Shown here: positions 36,018 through 47,045 of the stretch, piece by piece
Layout: the number at the start of each line of letters is the position of its first letter
Position numbering within the stretch: position 1 is the stretch's first letter
Assembly: GCA_963719345.1 (NCBI GenBank)
Contig: CAVRCA010000001.1
Location: 248,001 to 312,000 of the forward strand
Direction of reading: 5' to 3'
DNA length: 64,000 bases
DNA from: CAVRCA01 sp963719345
GTDB lineage: Bacteria > Pseudomonadota > Alphaproteobacteria > Acetobacterales > Acetobacteraceae
Notes under the pieces: model-generated
Database searches by the model: none
What the model was told of the DNA's origin: nothing
What the model saw: the letters and a program-made list of their open reading frames with translations, nothing else
Position numbers and translations under genes: made by a program

Positions 36018-36467
36018 ATGATCACGGTCCTGCTAATCGTTCACCTGTTCGTGACCCTGGCCCTGATTGGCGTCGTGCTGATCCAGCGCAGCGAAGGCGG
36101 CGGGCTCGGCATCGGCAGCTCGCAAGGCATGGGATCGTTCATGTCGGGAAGAGGCACCGCCAACCTGCTGACCCGGACCACCGCGATCCTGGGCGCGGCC
36201 TTCATGGCGCTGTCGCTCGCGCTGGCGCTGCTCAACCGGGGAACCTCGGTCGGGTCCTCGATCCTGGACATGCCGACGTCCAGCGTGCCGGCTCCGGCCA
36301 CCCCAGGCCCCCTCGCACCCGCGCCTTCCGCCAATCCCCCTGGCACACCGGCGCCCGCCGGCTCGACGCCGGCCACCCCGGGCGCGCCGCCCCCGAGCGG
36401 ATCGACCTCCGGCGGGTCGACATCGGGCGGATCGACCTCGGGCGGGTCCAACGTGCCGACGAACTGA
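36018..36467 (+). CDS. secG: preprotein translocase subunit SecG with extended low-complexity tail
   Basis: 149 residues from ATG 36018. SecG assists SecYE in protein export. The core has two membrane segments (VLLIVHLFVTLALIGVVLIQ and TTAILGAAFMALSLALALLN) joined by the conserved RSEGGGLGIGSSQGMGSFMSG loop region. The last 70 or so residues are a Pro/Ala/Gly/Ser tail ending in GSTSG repeats, longer than in E. coli SecG (about 110 residues). It is 55 bases before pyrG, in the usual alphaproteobacterial order. Confidence 0.92.
   Translation: MITVLLIVHLFVTLALIGVVLIQRSEGGGLGIGSSQGMGSFMSGRGTANLLTRTTAILGAAFMALSLALALLNRGTSVGSSILDMPTSSVPAPATPGPLAPAPSANPPGTPAPAGSTPATPGAPPPSGSTSGGSTSGGSTSGGSNVPTN
36399..36443. 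repeat. 15-bp tandem repeats in the secG tail
   Basis: Three near-identical 15-base units (36399-36413, 36414-36428, 36429-36443) encode GSTSG repeats at the C-terminus of SecG, followed by a partial unit. The units differ at only a few positions, which suggests recent slippage expansion. Confidence 0.8.
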
Positions 36468-36522
36468 CGCCGGCCCAATCAGTCCTTTCGGGAACTCGGC
36501 GGGACGGCTATACCGGCCGTCC

Positions 36523-38150
<1,628 letters not shown>

Positions 38151-38154
<4 letters not shown>

Positions 38155-39011
38155 GCGCGGTTGTGGAGACCCGGACCGTCCGCGTCGGCGGCATCGAGAT
38201 CGCCAACGACCGTCCGTTCGCCCTGATCGCCGGACCGTGCCAGATCGAGAGCGAAGCGCACGCGCTCGAAGTCGCCGCCGCGTTGGCGGAGATCACCGGC
38301 GCGGCGGGTGTGCCGCTGATCTACAAGAGCAGCTTCGACAAGGCGAACCGCACGAGCGCCTCGGCGGCACGCGGCATCGGGCTGCGCGCGGGTCTGGAAA
38401 TCCTCGCCCGCGTGCGCGAGACGTTCGGCGTTCCCGTGCTCACCGACGTGCACACCGCCGAGCAATGCGGTCCGGCAGCAGAGGCGGTCGACGTGCTGCA
38501 GATTCCGGCCTTCCTGTGCCGGCAGACCGATCTGCTGCTCGCCGCCGGGGAGACCGGCCGGGCGATCAACGTCAAGAAGGGCCAGTTCCTCGCCCCCTGG
38601 GACATGGCGAACGTCGCCGCCAAGATCGCCGGCACCGGCAACGACAATGTTCTCCTATGCGAGCGCGGCGCCAGCTTCGGTTACAACACCTTGGTCACCG
38701 ACTTCCGCGCGCTGCCGATCATGGCGCGCACCGGCTACCCGGTGGTGTTCGACGCCACCCACTCGGTGCAGCAACCGGGCGGCCAGGGCACCTCGTCGGG
38801 CGGCCAGCGCGAGTTCGCCCCGGTGCTCGCCCGCGCGGCGCTCGCCGTCGGTGTCGCCGCGGTGTTCATCGAAACCCACCCCGACCCGGACCACGCGCCC
38901 TCCGACGGGCCGAACATGATCCCGTTGCACGACATGCCGGCGCTGATCGCGCGATTGCAGGCCTTCGACCGATTGGCCAAGCGTTCAGGAGAAACGCTTA
39001 TCGGCGAATGA
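38151..39011 (+). CDS. kdsA: 3-deoxy-8-phosphooctulonate (KDO-8-P) synthase
   Basis: 286 residues from GTG 38151, which overlaps the pyrG stop (GTGTGA). Condenses phosphoenolpyruvate and arabinose-5-phosphate for lipopolysaccharide core KDO. Motifs: FALIAGPCQIESEAHALEVA, LIYKSSFDKANRTSASAARG, PVLTDVHTAEQCGPAAEAVD, NVKKGQFLAPWDMANVAAKI and DATHSVQQPGGQG. The NxxN/Cys pattern (AGPCQIES) allows a metal-dependent form but this was not resolved. In relatives eno follows soon; here 5.3 kb of accessory DNA intervenes. Confidence 0.95.
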
Positions 39012-39097
39012 GCGCCCTGCGAATTTGATGACGGGGTGACGGGAGTATCTTCCCAAGTGCCAGTTATTGGGCCTGCGATGAAGCTGACACCAAGCTG

Positions 39098-39598
39098 ATG
39101 GATCTTCGCAATTCGATCTTCTCTTCCGCAATGGCGGAAGTTCTTCGCCCCTTTTATCATATCTTTCGGGAGTTTGCAGGACCAATCGCTACGATAGTAG
39201 CGGCATGTGTGGCTGCCTATTATGTTCGTCGGCAGGCGAAAGTGTCCCAGAGCGTCGCGCTCGAAACCCTGCGCTTTAACCTCCATGAAAAGCGGTTTGC
39301 CATCTACGAGGGGATGCGCGAGATGATTGAGGTCGTTTTAAGCCAACGGAACCTGAATGACTGGAGCCTGATAACATGACTATGTCATGGTTCGGGAAGC
39401 GCGGTTTTTCTTCAGCAAAAATACTTGCTCTTGGCTAGACATTCTCAAGCAGGAGATTGTTAAATATAGACAAGCTGTTGGCAGCCAGAACGAGAGTCAG
39501 GAGAGGGAAAGTGCCTCTAACTTTGCCAACTTGCGGAGGAGCTGCAAAGTCTCTTTCAACGGGAATTGGAGTATCACCAGCTTACAAGGCCCAAGTAG
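39098..39598 (+). pseudogene. hypothetical membrane-anchored protein, two frame disruptions
   Basis: ATG 39098 opens an N-terminal membrane helix (FREFAGPIATIVAACVAAYYV) and FNLHEKRFAIYEGMREMIEV, resembling a widespread hypothetical family with one helix and a cytoplasmic helical domain. The frame breaks at 39372 (one extra A) and resumes with YVMVREARFFFSKNTCSWLD, then breaks again near 39533 (one G missing) and ends AEELQSLFQRELEYHQLTR before TAG 39596-39598. Joined length is about 166 residues. Base composition is visibly more AT-rich than the flanks, suggesting acquisition from elsewhere. No function known. Confidence 0.6.
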
Positions 39599-39665
39599 TC
39601 CGGATCGAGCCCGATGAAGTTCAAGTGCTTGCCCGTCAAGCGCCAACGGAACTCCTGCGCTTTCG

Positions 39666-41069
39666 TTACGACTGCCGGCGCGGCACGGGTGCAAGTGCGG
39701 GCTCACTGCCGCCAAGGAGCGTGAGGCGCTGGGCACTCCCTGAGGGGGGAAAGAACCGGTTCGGAATCCAGGGCAATCCCAGATTCTCCCGCAACGTGCG
39801 TCCCTCGTACTCGCGACGGAAAATGCCGCGCCGCTGCAATTCGGGCACCACGCGATCGACGAAGTCGTCGAGGCCCATCGGCAAATAGGGAAACATGATG
39901 TTGAACCCGTCGCACGCCTCGGATTCGAGCCAATCCTGCATCTCGTCGGCGATCGTCTGCGGCGTGCCGGTCATCGACAGCCCGCCGTAGCCGCCCATCA
40001 TCTGCGCGAGCTGGCCGACGGTCAGGCTGTCGCGCTTGGCCAGCGCCTTGATCCGCTCGCTGCCGCCCTGGCTCTGGTTGGTCGTCGGCAACTCGGGCAG
40101 CGGTGCGTCCAGGTCGAACCCCGAGACGTCGTGCCCGAGCGCGATCGACAGCGAGGCGATGCCGCTGTCGGGATGCACCAGGCTGTCTAGCCTGGCCCGC
40201 TTGGCGCGCGCTTCCTCCACGGTGTCGCCAACCGTCACCAGGCAACCGGGCAGGATCTTCATGTGGTCGGGGTTGCGCCCCGCCGCGCGCATCCTGCCTC
40301 TGATGTCGGCGCAATAAGCCCGGCCCTCCTCCAGCGTGCGGGCACTGGCGAAGATCATTTCGGCGATCTCGGCCGCAACCTGCCGTCCCGCATCGGACGC
40401 GCCTGCCTGCACGATCACCGGCCAGCCCTGGATTGGCCGCGCCACGTTGAGCGGCCCGCGCACCGAAAAATATTTTCCGCGGTGGTTGAGCACGTGCAGC
40501 CGCTCGGGGTCGAGATAGATGCCGCTCTCCACGTCGCGGACGAAAGCGTCGTCGGCCCAGCTGTCCCAAAGCCCCGTCACCACATCGAAGAACTCGCGCC
40601 CCCGCCGGTAGCGTTCGTCGTGCTCGATGTGCTCTTCCAGACCGAAATTGAGCGCGGCGTCCGGGTTCGACGTGGTGACGACGTTCCAGCCGGCGCGGCC
40701 GCCGCTGAGATGGTCGAGCGAGGCGAAGCGGCGCGCGACGTGATACGGCTCGTCGAAAGTGGTGGAGGCGGTGGCGATGAGCCCAAGCCGCTCGGTCACG
40801 ACCGCGAGGGCGGGCAGCAGGGTGGGCGGATCGAACGAGGTGACGGTGGCGCTGCGCATCAGCGCCTTCAGCGGCATGTTCAGGACCGCGAGGTGGTCGG
40901 CCATGAAGAAGGCGTCGAACCTGCCGCGCTCCAGGGTCTGGGCGAACCGCTTGAGATGCGCGAAATTGAAATTGGCGTCCGGGAAGGCGCCCGGATAGCG
41001 CCAGGCCGCCGTGTGGATGCTCACCGGACGCATGAAGGCGCCAAGCCGCAATTGCCGTCGTTCGCTCAT
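39666..41069 (-). CDS. LLM-class flavin-dependent monooxygenase (NtaA/SnaA/DszA type)
   Basis: 467 residues from ATG 41069 with GGAAGG upstream. Group C flavin monooxygenases use FMNH2 from a separate reductase to oxidise small molecules such as nitrilotriacetate or sulfones. Seen: AAWRYPGAFPDANFNFAHLK, FDAFFMADHLAVLNMPLKAL, LDHLSGGRAGWNVVTTSNPD, HDERYRRGREFFDVVTGLWD, GWPVIVQAGASDAGR and a C-terminal GTPQTIADEMQDWLESEACD. These fit the NtaA/SnaA/DszA/SoxA subfamily. The substrate cannot be inferred. It is divergent from a DMT transporter and a second LLM enzyme. Confidence 0.88.
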   Translation of the reverse strand: MSERRQLRLGAFMRPVSIHTAAWRYPGAFPDANFNFAHLKRFAQTLERGRFDAFFMADHLAVLNMPLKALMRSATVTSFDPPTLLPALAVVTERLGLIATASTTFDEPYHVARRFASLDHLSGGRAGWNVVTTSNPDAALNFGLEEHIEHDERYRRGREFFDVVTGLWDSWADDAFVRDVESGIYLDPERLHVLNHRGKYFSVRGPLNVARPIQGWPVIVQAGASDAGRQVAAEIAEMIFASARTLEEGRAYCADIRGRMRAAGRNPDHMKILPGCLVTVGDTVEEARAKRARLDSLVHPDSGIASLSIALGHDVSGFDLDAPLPELPTTNQSQGGSERIKALAKRDSLTVGQLAQMMGGYGGLSMTGTPQTIADEMQDWLESEACDGFNIMFPYLPMGLDDFVDRVVPELQRRGIFRREYEGRTLRENLGLPWIPNRFFPPSGSAQRLTLLGGSEPALAPVPRRQS

Positions 41070-41230
41070 GACCACCCTTCCTTACGCGTGCGCAAGTGGG
41101 TGTCTGGCACCCCAGGCGAAAGGGGACCGGTTCCCACCGTCTGTGGCATCGGCCATAGTCCGGCCGCGCGTCGTGCCTGCCACATCGCGGGAGCGACGAA
41201 CGGTGGATCTGCCCTCGAACGCCGAACTCT

Positions 41231-41254
41231 GCGGAGGTGCGCAGGCCCCTCCGC
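41231..41254. promoter_or_regulatory. hairpin enclosing a Shine-Dalgarno before the DMT gene
   Basis: GCGGAGG (41231-41237) pairs perfectly with CCTCCGC (41248-41254) around a 10-base loop, and ATG 41255 follows immediately. The left arm contains the only GGAGG in the leader, so the hairpin would hide it. Chance is possible in GC-rich DNA. Confidence 0.35.
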
Positions 41255-42178
41255 ATGCGGGGATGGCTGGACACCAACAGCACCGGGTTCGGCCTGTTCT
41301 GCGGCTGCTTGCTGGCGGTCGGCGCCTCGGCCTCGTTTGCCTTCGCCCGGGCCGGCATCCTCGCCGGCTTCACGCCGGGCGACCTGATCCTTCTGCGGTT
41401 CCTGGTCTCCAGCGTGGTTTTCCTGCCCCTGCTGCTGCGGTGGGGGCCGTGGTCGCTCGCCGGCATCGGCTGGCCGCGCAGCCTGGTGCTGCTGATCCTC
41501 GGCGGGCCGGCCTTCGCGATCATGCAGAGTGGCGGCTATTTGTTCGCTCCCCTCGCACACGGCGCGGTGATCCACCCGGCATCCGTCACCATCCTCAGCA
41601 CCCTGATGGCCGCGGTGTTCCTGCACGAGCGGCTGAGTGCGGCGCACATAGCCGGTGCAACGGTCGTGGTGCTCGGCATTCTGCTGATCGGCTGGCATGG
41701 CCTGACGGCGCACGTGTCGAGCCGGAGCTGGATCGGCGATGCGATGTTCTTCGCCTCGGCCGTGCTGTGGGCGGGCTTCACCGTGCTGGTCCGCGCGTGG
41801 CAACTGCCCGCCGTCCGCGCCATCGCGGTGATCGCGCTGCTGTCGACCGTGCTCACGCTGCCGGCCTATCTCGCCTGGTATGACGGGCCTCGGCTGCTCC
41901 ACCTGCCGCTCCGGAGCGTCGCCGTGCAGGCCGTCATGCAGGGCCTGGTGCAGGGTGTAATCGCCATCACCGCCTACGCCCATTCGATCCGCGTGCTGGG
42001 CGTGAGCCGGGCCGTGCTGTTCCCGGCCTGCGTCCCGGCGATCTCCGTCCTGCTCGGCATCCTGATCGTGGGCGAGGTGCCGGATTGGGCGCAGATCGCC
42101 GGCCTCGTCCTGGTCACGATAGGCCTGCTCACCGCGATCGGGCTGCTCCGGCTGCCGCGTCGACCCCGGGCGATGTAA
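41255..42178 (+). CDS. DMT-superfamily (EamA) transporter
   Basis: 307 residues from ATG 41255; GTG 41237 in the same frame is an alternative. Ten hydrophobic segments in two EamA repeats: ASASFAFARAGILAGFTPGD and RFLVSSVVFLPLLLRW in the first, SWIGDAMFFASAVLWAGFTV and LVQGVIAITAYAHSIRVLGV in the second, ending VPAISVLLGILIVGEVPDWA. Members export or import metabolites such as amino acids. It lies between the two flavin monooxygenase genes and may move their substrate or product. Confidence 0.85.
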   Translation: MRGWLDTNSTGFGLFCGCLLAVGASASFAFARAGILAGFTPGDLILLRFLVSSVVFLPLLLRWGPWSLAGIGWPRSLVLLILGGPAFAIMQSGGYLFAPLAHGAVIHPASVTILSTLMAAVFLHERLSAAHIAGATVVVLGILLIGWHGLTAHVSSRSWIGDAMFFASAVLWAGFTVLVRAWQLPAVRAIAVIALLSTVLTLPAYLAWYDGPRLLHLPLRSVAVQAVMQGLVQGVIAITAYAHSIRVLGVSRAVLFPACVPAISVLLGILIVGEVPDWAQIAGLVLVTIGLLTAIGLLRLPRRPRAM

Positions 42179-42249
42179 CGGCCCGGCCTGCCTGGACGCC
42201 GGTCGATACCAGCGGGTAAGCTGGAAGGCAGCCGAGTGGGAGAGAACGG

Positions 42250-43512
42250 ATGCGGTTCACCTGGTTCAACCTGATGCCCTGGCGCTGGCTGCCCGACGAT
42301 TTCCGGGACAAGCATCGCTCGGTGTGGGTGGACATCGACAACCGGCTGTTCGACCCGGTGAAGGGCCATCAACTCTACAACGAGTATATGGACCTGCTCG
42401 AATACGCCGACACGCTCGGCTTCGACGGGATCGGCGTCAACGAGCACCACCAGAACGGCTACGGTCTGATGCCGTCGCCCAACATTATTGCCGCCGGGCT
42501 GTCGCGGCGCACCTCGAACGCGGCGCTGGTCGTGCTCGGCAACTCGATCGCGCTCTACAATCCGCCGATCCGCGTCGCCGAAGAATTCGCCATGCTGGAC
42601 GTGATCTCCGGCGGGCGCTTGGTCGCCGGTTTCCCGGTCGGCACGTCGATGGACACGAACTACTGCTACGGCACGATCCCGGCGCTCACCCGGGAAAAAT
42701 ACGCCGAGGCGCACGAGCTCATCATCCGTGCCTGGAAAGAGGAAGAAATATTCGCGTTCAACGGCCGCTACAACAAGCTGCGCTACGTCAATCTGTGGCC
42801 GAAACCGATCCAGAAGCCGCATCCGCCGCTGCACATCCCGGGTGGCGGCTCGGTTGAAACCTACGATTTCTGCATCGACAACACGTATTCCTACTCGTAT
42901 CTGAGCTTCAACGGCTACCTCCGTGCGCAGGCGCTGATGGACGGCTACTGGGCGCGGGTGCGCGAGCGCGGCGCCCCGGATGACAGCCCGTATCGCGCCG
43001 GCTTCGCGCAGACCGTGTTCGTCGCCGACACCGACGCCCAGGCCGAGGAGATGTACGCCGAGCACGCGCACTACTTCTACAATCGTTGCCTGCACGTCTA
43101 TCCGGGGTTTGCCGACGCGCCCGGCTATCGCACCATCAAGACGCTGCAACTCGGCGCGGTGAATCAGTATTCGCGCACCGAGCACCCCAGCCTGAGCTGG
43201 AAGGACCTCGTCGAGGGCGGCTACGTCGTCGCGGGCTCGCCCGAGACGGTGCGCCAGCGGATGGAGCACCTGATCAAGAGCCTCCGCGTCGGCAATATTT
43301 TTCTCCTTCTGCACGTCGGCAACATGCCGAAGGACAAGTGCATGTACTCGACGAAGCTGTTCGCCGAGAAAGTGCTGCCGCATCTGCGCAACATCTGGCC
43401 CGAATATGACAATGACGGCCGGTTCTGGTGCAAGCCGCTGCAGAACCGGGTCGAACCCGGGCCGTTGCCGGCGCGCTCCCAGCCGGTGCCGCAACTGGAG
43501 CCGGCGAAGTGA
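42250..43512 (+). CDS. LLM-class flavin-dependent monooxygenase, bacterial luciferase-like
   Basis: 420 residues from ATG 42250 with GGGAGAG upstream. Luciferase-like TIM barrel: YADTLGFDGIGVNEHHQNGY near residue 52, PSPNIIAAGLSRRTSNAAL, VAEEFAMLDVISGGRLVAGF and KPHPPLHIPGGGSVETYD, then a C-terminal KDLVEGGYVVAGSPETVRQR stretch. It needs a flavin reductase, none of which is adjacent. Its stop overlaps the start of an alpha/beta-hydrolase gene (GTGA), so both are translated together and probably act on the same substrate chain. Confidence 0.88.
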   Translation: MRFTWFNLMPWRWLPDDFRDKHRSVWVDIDNRLFDPVKGHQLYNEYMDLLEYADTLGFDGIGVNEHHQNGYGLMPSPNIIAAGLSRRTSNAALVVLGNSIALYNPPIRVAEEFAMLDVISGGRLVAGFPVGTSMDTNYCYGTIPALTREKYAEAHELIIRAWKEEEIFAFNGRYNKLRYVNLWPKPIQKPHPPLHIPGGGSVETYDFCIDNTYSYSYLSFNGYLRAQALMDGYWARVRERGAPDDSPYRAGFAQTVFVADTDAQAEEMYAEHAHYFYNRCLHVYPGFADAPGYRTIKTLQLGAVNQYSRTEHPSLSWKDLVEGGYVVAGSPETVRQRMEHLIKSLRVGNIFLLLHVGNMPKDKCMYSTKLFAEKVLPHLRNIWPEYDNDGRFWCKPLQNRVEPGPLPARSQPVPQLEPAK

Positions 43513-44286
43513 TCGACGTCCGGAAAATTCCGACCAGGCGGGCGGAGGTTCACGTCCTTGAGGGCGGCAGCGGGCCGGATCTCGTGTTTCTGCACAGCGC
43601 CGGCGGGATCGCGCCCGACGATCCGTTCCTGCTGAAGCTGGCCGAGCGCTACCACGTGCGCGCCCCGTTGCTGCCGGGCTATGGCGACAGCCCCGAAAGC
43701 GCGGAAATCCGCGACATGCTCGACGTGACGTTGCTCACCTTCGAGGTGCTGGACGCGCTGGGCCTATCGAAGCCGCTGCTGGTCGGTCACTCGATCGGCG
43801 GCATGATCGCGGCCGAGATGGCGGCCGTCTGTCCGAACGAGGTCGAGCGGCTGTGCCTCATCGCGCCGGCAGGGCTGTGGCTCGACGCCTATCCCGCGCC
43901 CGACATCTTTTCCATGCTGCCGAAGGAGTTTCCCGAAACTCCTCTTCCATGACGTCGAACTGGGGCGCGAGCTGATCACCTCGAACGTCGACATCAAGGA
44001 CCCGAAATTCCTGATCCCGTTCCTGGTCACCAACGCGCGCCAGCTCGGCATGGCCGGAAAACTGCTGTTCCCGATCCCGGAACGCGGGTTGAAGGATCGC
44101 GTCCACCGGATCAAGGCCCGCACGCTTCTCGTCTGGGGCGACTTTGATCGGGTGTTCCCGGCGCCGTATGCGCAGGCGTGGAAGGCGGCAATTGCCGGGG
44201 CCGAGCTGATCAGCGTGCCGGACGCCGGCCACATGGTCACTGCCGAGCAGACCGACGCGGTGCTCGCCGCGATCGGTCGTTTGTAG
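43509..44286 (+). CDS. alpha/beta-fold hydrolase (frame disrupted)
   Basis: About 258 residues from GTG 43509. The oxyanion region FLHSAGGIAPDD, the nucleophile elbow LLVGHSIGGMIAAEM, the Asp in LLVWGDFDRVFPAPY and the His in VPDAGHMVTAEQTD form a complete catalytic triad. An AAA at 43936-43938 has one A too many; removing it joins PKEFPE to LLFHDVELGRELITSN. It is coupled to the upstream LLM monooxygenase gene, suggesting that it hydrolyses an ester or lactone produced by that enzyme. The substrate is unknown. Confidence 0.82.
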
Positions 44287-44296
44287 GGAAGTCCGC

Positions 44297-45574
<1,278 letters not shown>

Positions 45575-45595
45575 CCGGCCAACGCCATCTCGGGC

Positions 45596-46249
45596 GTGAA
45601 CACGAGCAGCGAGCCGCCGAGAGCGGACTCCGGTGTGCGGCGCCCGTTCTTGTCCGCCGAGCGGCTTGGCGGGATCACCGATTCGATGTTCGGCGTCGCC
45701 ATGACCCTGCTTGCGGCCACCTTGACACCGCGTCTGTCGCGACCGACCAAGTCAGCCCTGGAGCTGTTGCACGACCTCAGCGGCCAGATCTACTCGGTCG
45801 CGCTCAGCTTCGCGAGTGCCGGAGGCTACTGGATCATCCAGCAGCGCCGCCTGGAGATGACGCATTCAGTCACGCCGCTGCAGACCCTGCTTCATTTCGG
45901 GTTCCTGTTTCTCATCGTATTGTTGCCGATCTCGACCGGCCTCTACGTGAATTACGACCCGGCGCCCGGGGTCGTCACGCTCTATGGCGCTCACCTGTCG
46001 TTGCTCTCCTTCGTCAACCTGCTGCTCTGGTTGGAAATACGGGGTCGTGTCGTGACGCATGCCCGGATTGCCGTTCGCACGGCGATGGTGGGCGCGGTGG
46101 TCGCGTTCGCTCTGTTCGTCGCGGGGACGGCGATCGGCGCGGAACGGCCGGAGGCCGGGCGCTGGGTTTGGTTCTCGACCTTTGCCGTCCCGCTGCTGAT
46201 CAGATTGTTTCCCAGGATGCGCTCATCCGCCGCAGGCCGCTCTCAGTAG
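45596..46249 (+). CDS. TMEM175/DUF1211-like membrane protein
   Basis: 217 residues from GTG 45596. The opening ERLGGITDSMFGVAMTLLAA resembles the first helix of bacterial TMEM175 potassium channels (DUF1211), whose hallmark is R-x3-FSD; here it reads R-x4-TD. Six hydrophobic segments follow, including SGQIYSVALSFASAGGYWII and LLHFGFLFLIVLLPISTGLY. Potassium conductance is plausible but the altered filter helix leaves function open. It follows eno by 21 bases. Confidence 0.65.
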   Translation: MNTSSEPPRADSGVRRPFLSAERLGGITDSMFGVAMTLLAATLTPRLSRPTKSALELLHDLSGQIYSVALSFASAGGYWIIQQRRLEMTHSVTPLQTLLHFGFLFLIVLLPISTGLYVNYDPAPGVVTLYGAHLSLLSFVNLLLWLEIRGRVVTHARIAVRTAMVGAVVAFALFVAGTAIGAERPEAGRWVWFSTFAVPLLIRLFPRMRSSAAGRSQ

Positions 46250-46476
46250 CCGGGCGGCCGGGCGTGGTACTCCTGCCGTTCGCGCGCCTCGTGCTCCCGC
46301 CGGTGGTGCTCCCGCCACTCGTGTTCCCGCCGGGCCTGTTCGCGCATCGCCTCTTCCCGGGCCTCGTGGCGGCGCCAGGCCTCATCCCGGTCGTAGTACT
46401 GTGCGCGGGCGGGAGCCGCCGTCCCGAGGGCGAGCGAGCCGAGTGCGACGGCAAGCAGCATTGTTCGCGTTTTCAT
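46243..46476 (-). CDS. small secreted charged protein
   Basis: 77 residues from ATG 46476 with GGAGA upstream. A clear signal peptide (MLLAVALGSLALGTAAPARA, cleavage near residue 24) precedes a mature peptide of about 50 residues made almost entirely of Arg, Glu and His (EAWRRHEAREEAMREQARRE), likely one long charged helix. Similar small periplasmic proteins are common in this lineage but have no known role. Its stop overlaps the end of the TMEM175-like gene by 7 bases on the opposite strand. Confidence 0.65.
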   Translation of the reverse strand: MKTRTMLLAVALGSLALGTAAPARAQYYDRDEAWRRHEAREEAMREQARREHEWREHHRREHEARERQEYHARPPGY

Positions 46477-46612
46477 TCCATGTCTCCGATGTCCTCGCCG
46501 GATTGAACGCGACCCGCGTGGCAACAACTGGGCGGTTTCTTGGCGAAATGTTCACCGAGCGGCGAGGACCGTGTTAGACCGGGACGACTGAGGGTCAGGC
46601 GCAGGAGGCGGC

Positions 46613-46942
46613 ATGTCGTTCGCGCGGAGCGTGAGACGCAAGGTGAGTTGGGCGATCGCGCCGGCGGTCTTTCTGGCGCTGTTCGCCTACTTCGTCTGGA
46701 ACGTCACCCAGGGCGACCGTGGCCTGCGCTCCTTTGCACAACGGGAGGACCTGCTGCGCCAGGCCAAGGCGGAACAGCTCCAGGCGGAACGGGAGCGCGA
46801 CGCCTGGGAGCGACGGGTCGCCGCCCTGCAAAGCCAGCATATCGACCGCGACGCGCTCGACGAGCGCGTACGCGCCATGCTCAACTTGGCCGATCCGAAC
46901 GACGTGATCGTCGCCTACAAGCCCGGCGAGCGGCTGTTCTGA
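46613..46942 (+). CDS. ftsB: cell division protein FtsB-like septum formation initiator
   Basis: 109 residues from ATG 46613 with AGGAGG about 6 bases upstream. One N-terminal membrane segment (IAPAVFLALFAYFVWNVTQG) is followed by a coiled coil (LRQAKAEQLQAERERDAWER) and a short C-terminal DERVRAMLNLADPNDVIV, the DivIC/FtsB layout (PF04977). It links FtsL and FtsQ in the divisome. Location between eno and pdhA is conserved in alphaproteobacteria and supports the call. Confidence 0.9.
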   Translation: MSFARSVRRKVSWAIAPAVFLALFAYFVWNVTQGDRGLRSFAQREDLLRQAKAEQLQAERERDAWERRVAALQSQHIDRDALDERVRAMLNLADPNDVIVAYKPGERLF

Positions 46943-47045
46943 CCCGACCACGCCGGTGATCCGTCCGGTCACGATTGCGCCCCGGTTCCTTGCTGAAGGC
47001 TGGACTCGGGCGTAACTCTGCCGGGGCAAGCGGGCGAGGGGAGCG

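Noticed and set aside
39703..41523. 606-codon minus-strand frame overlapping the LLM monooxygenase
   Set aside because: Arg/Gly-rich out-of-frame reading of the same strand; the NtaA-type frame is the real one.
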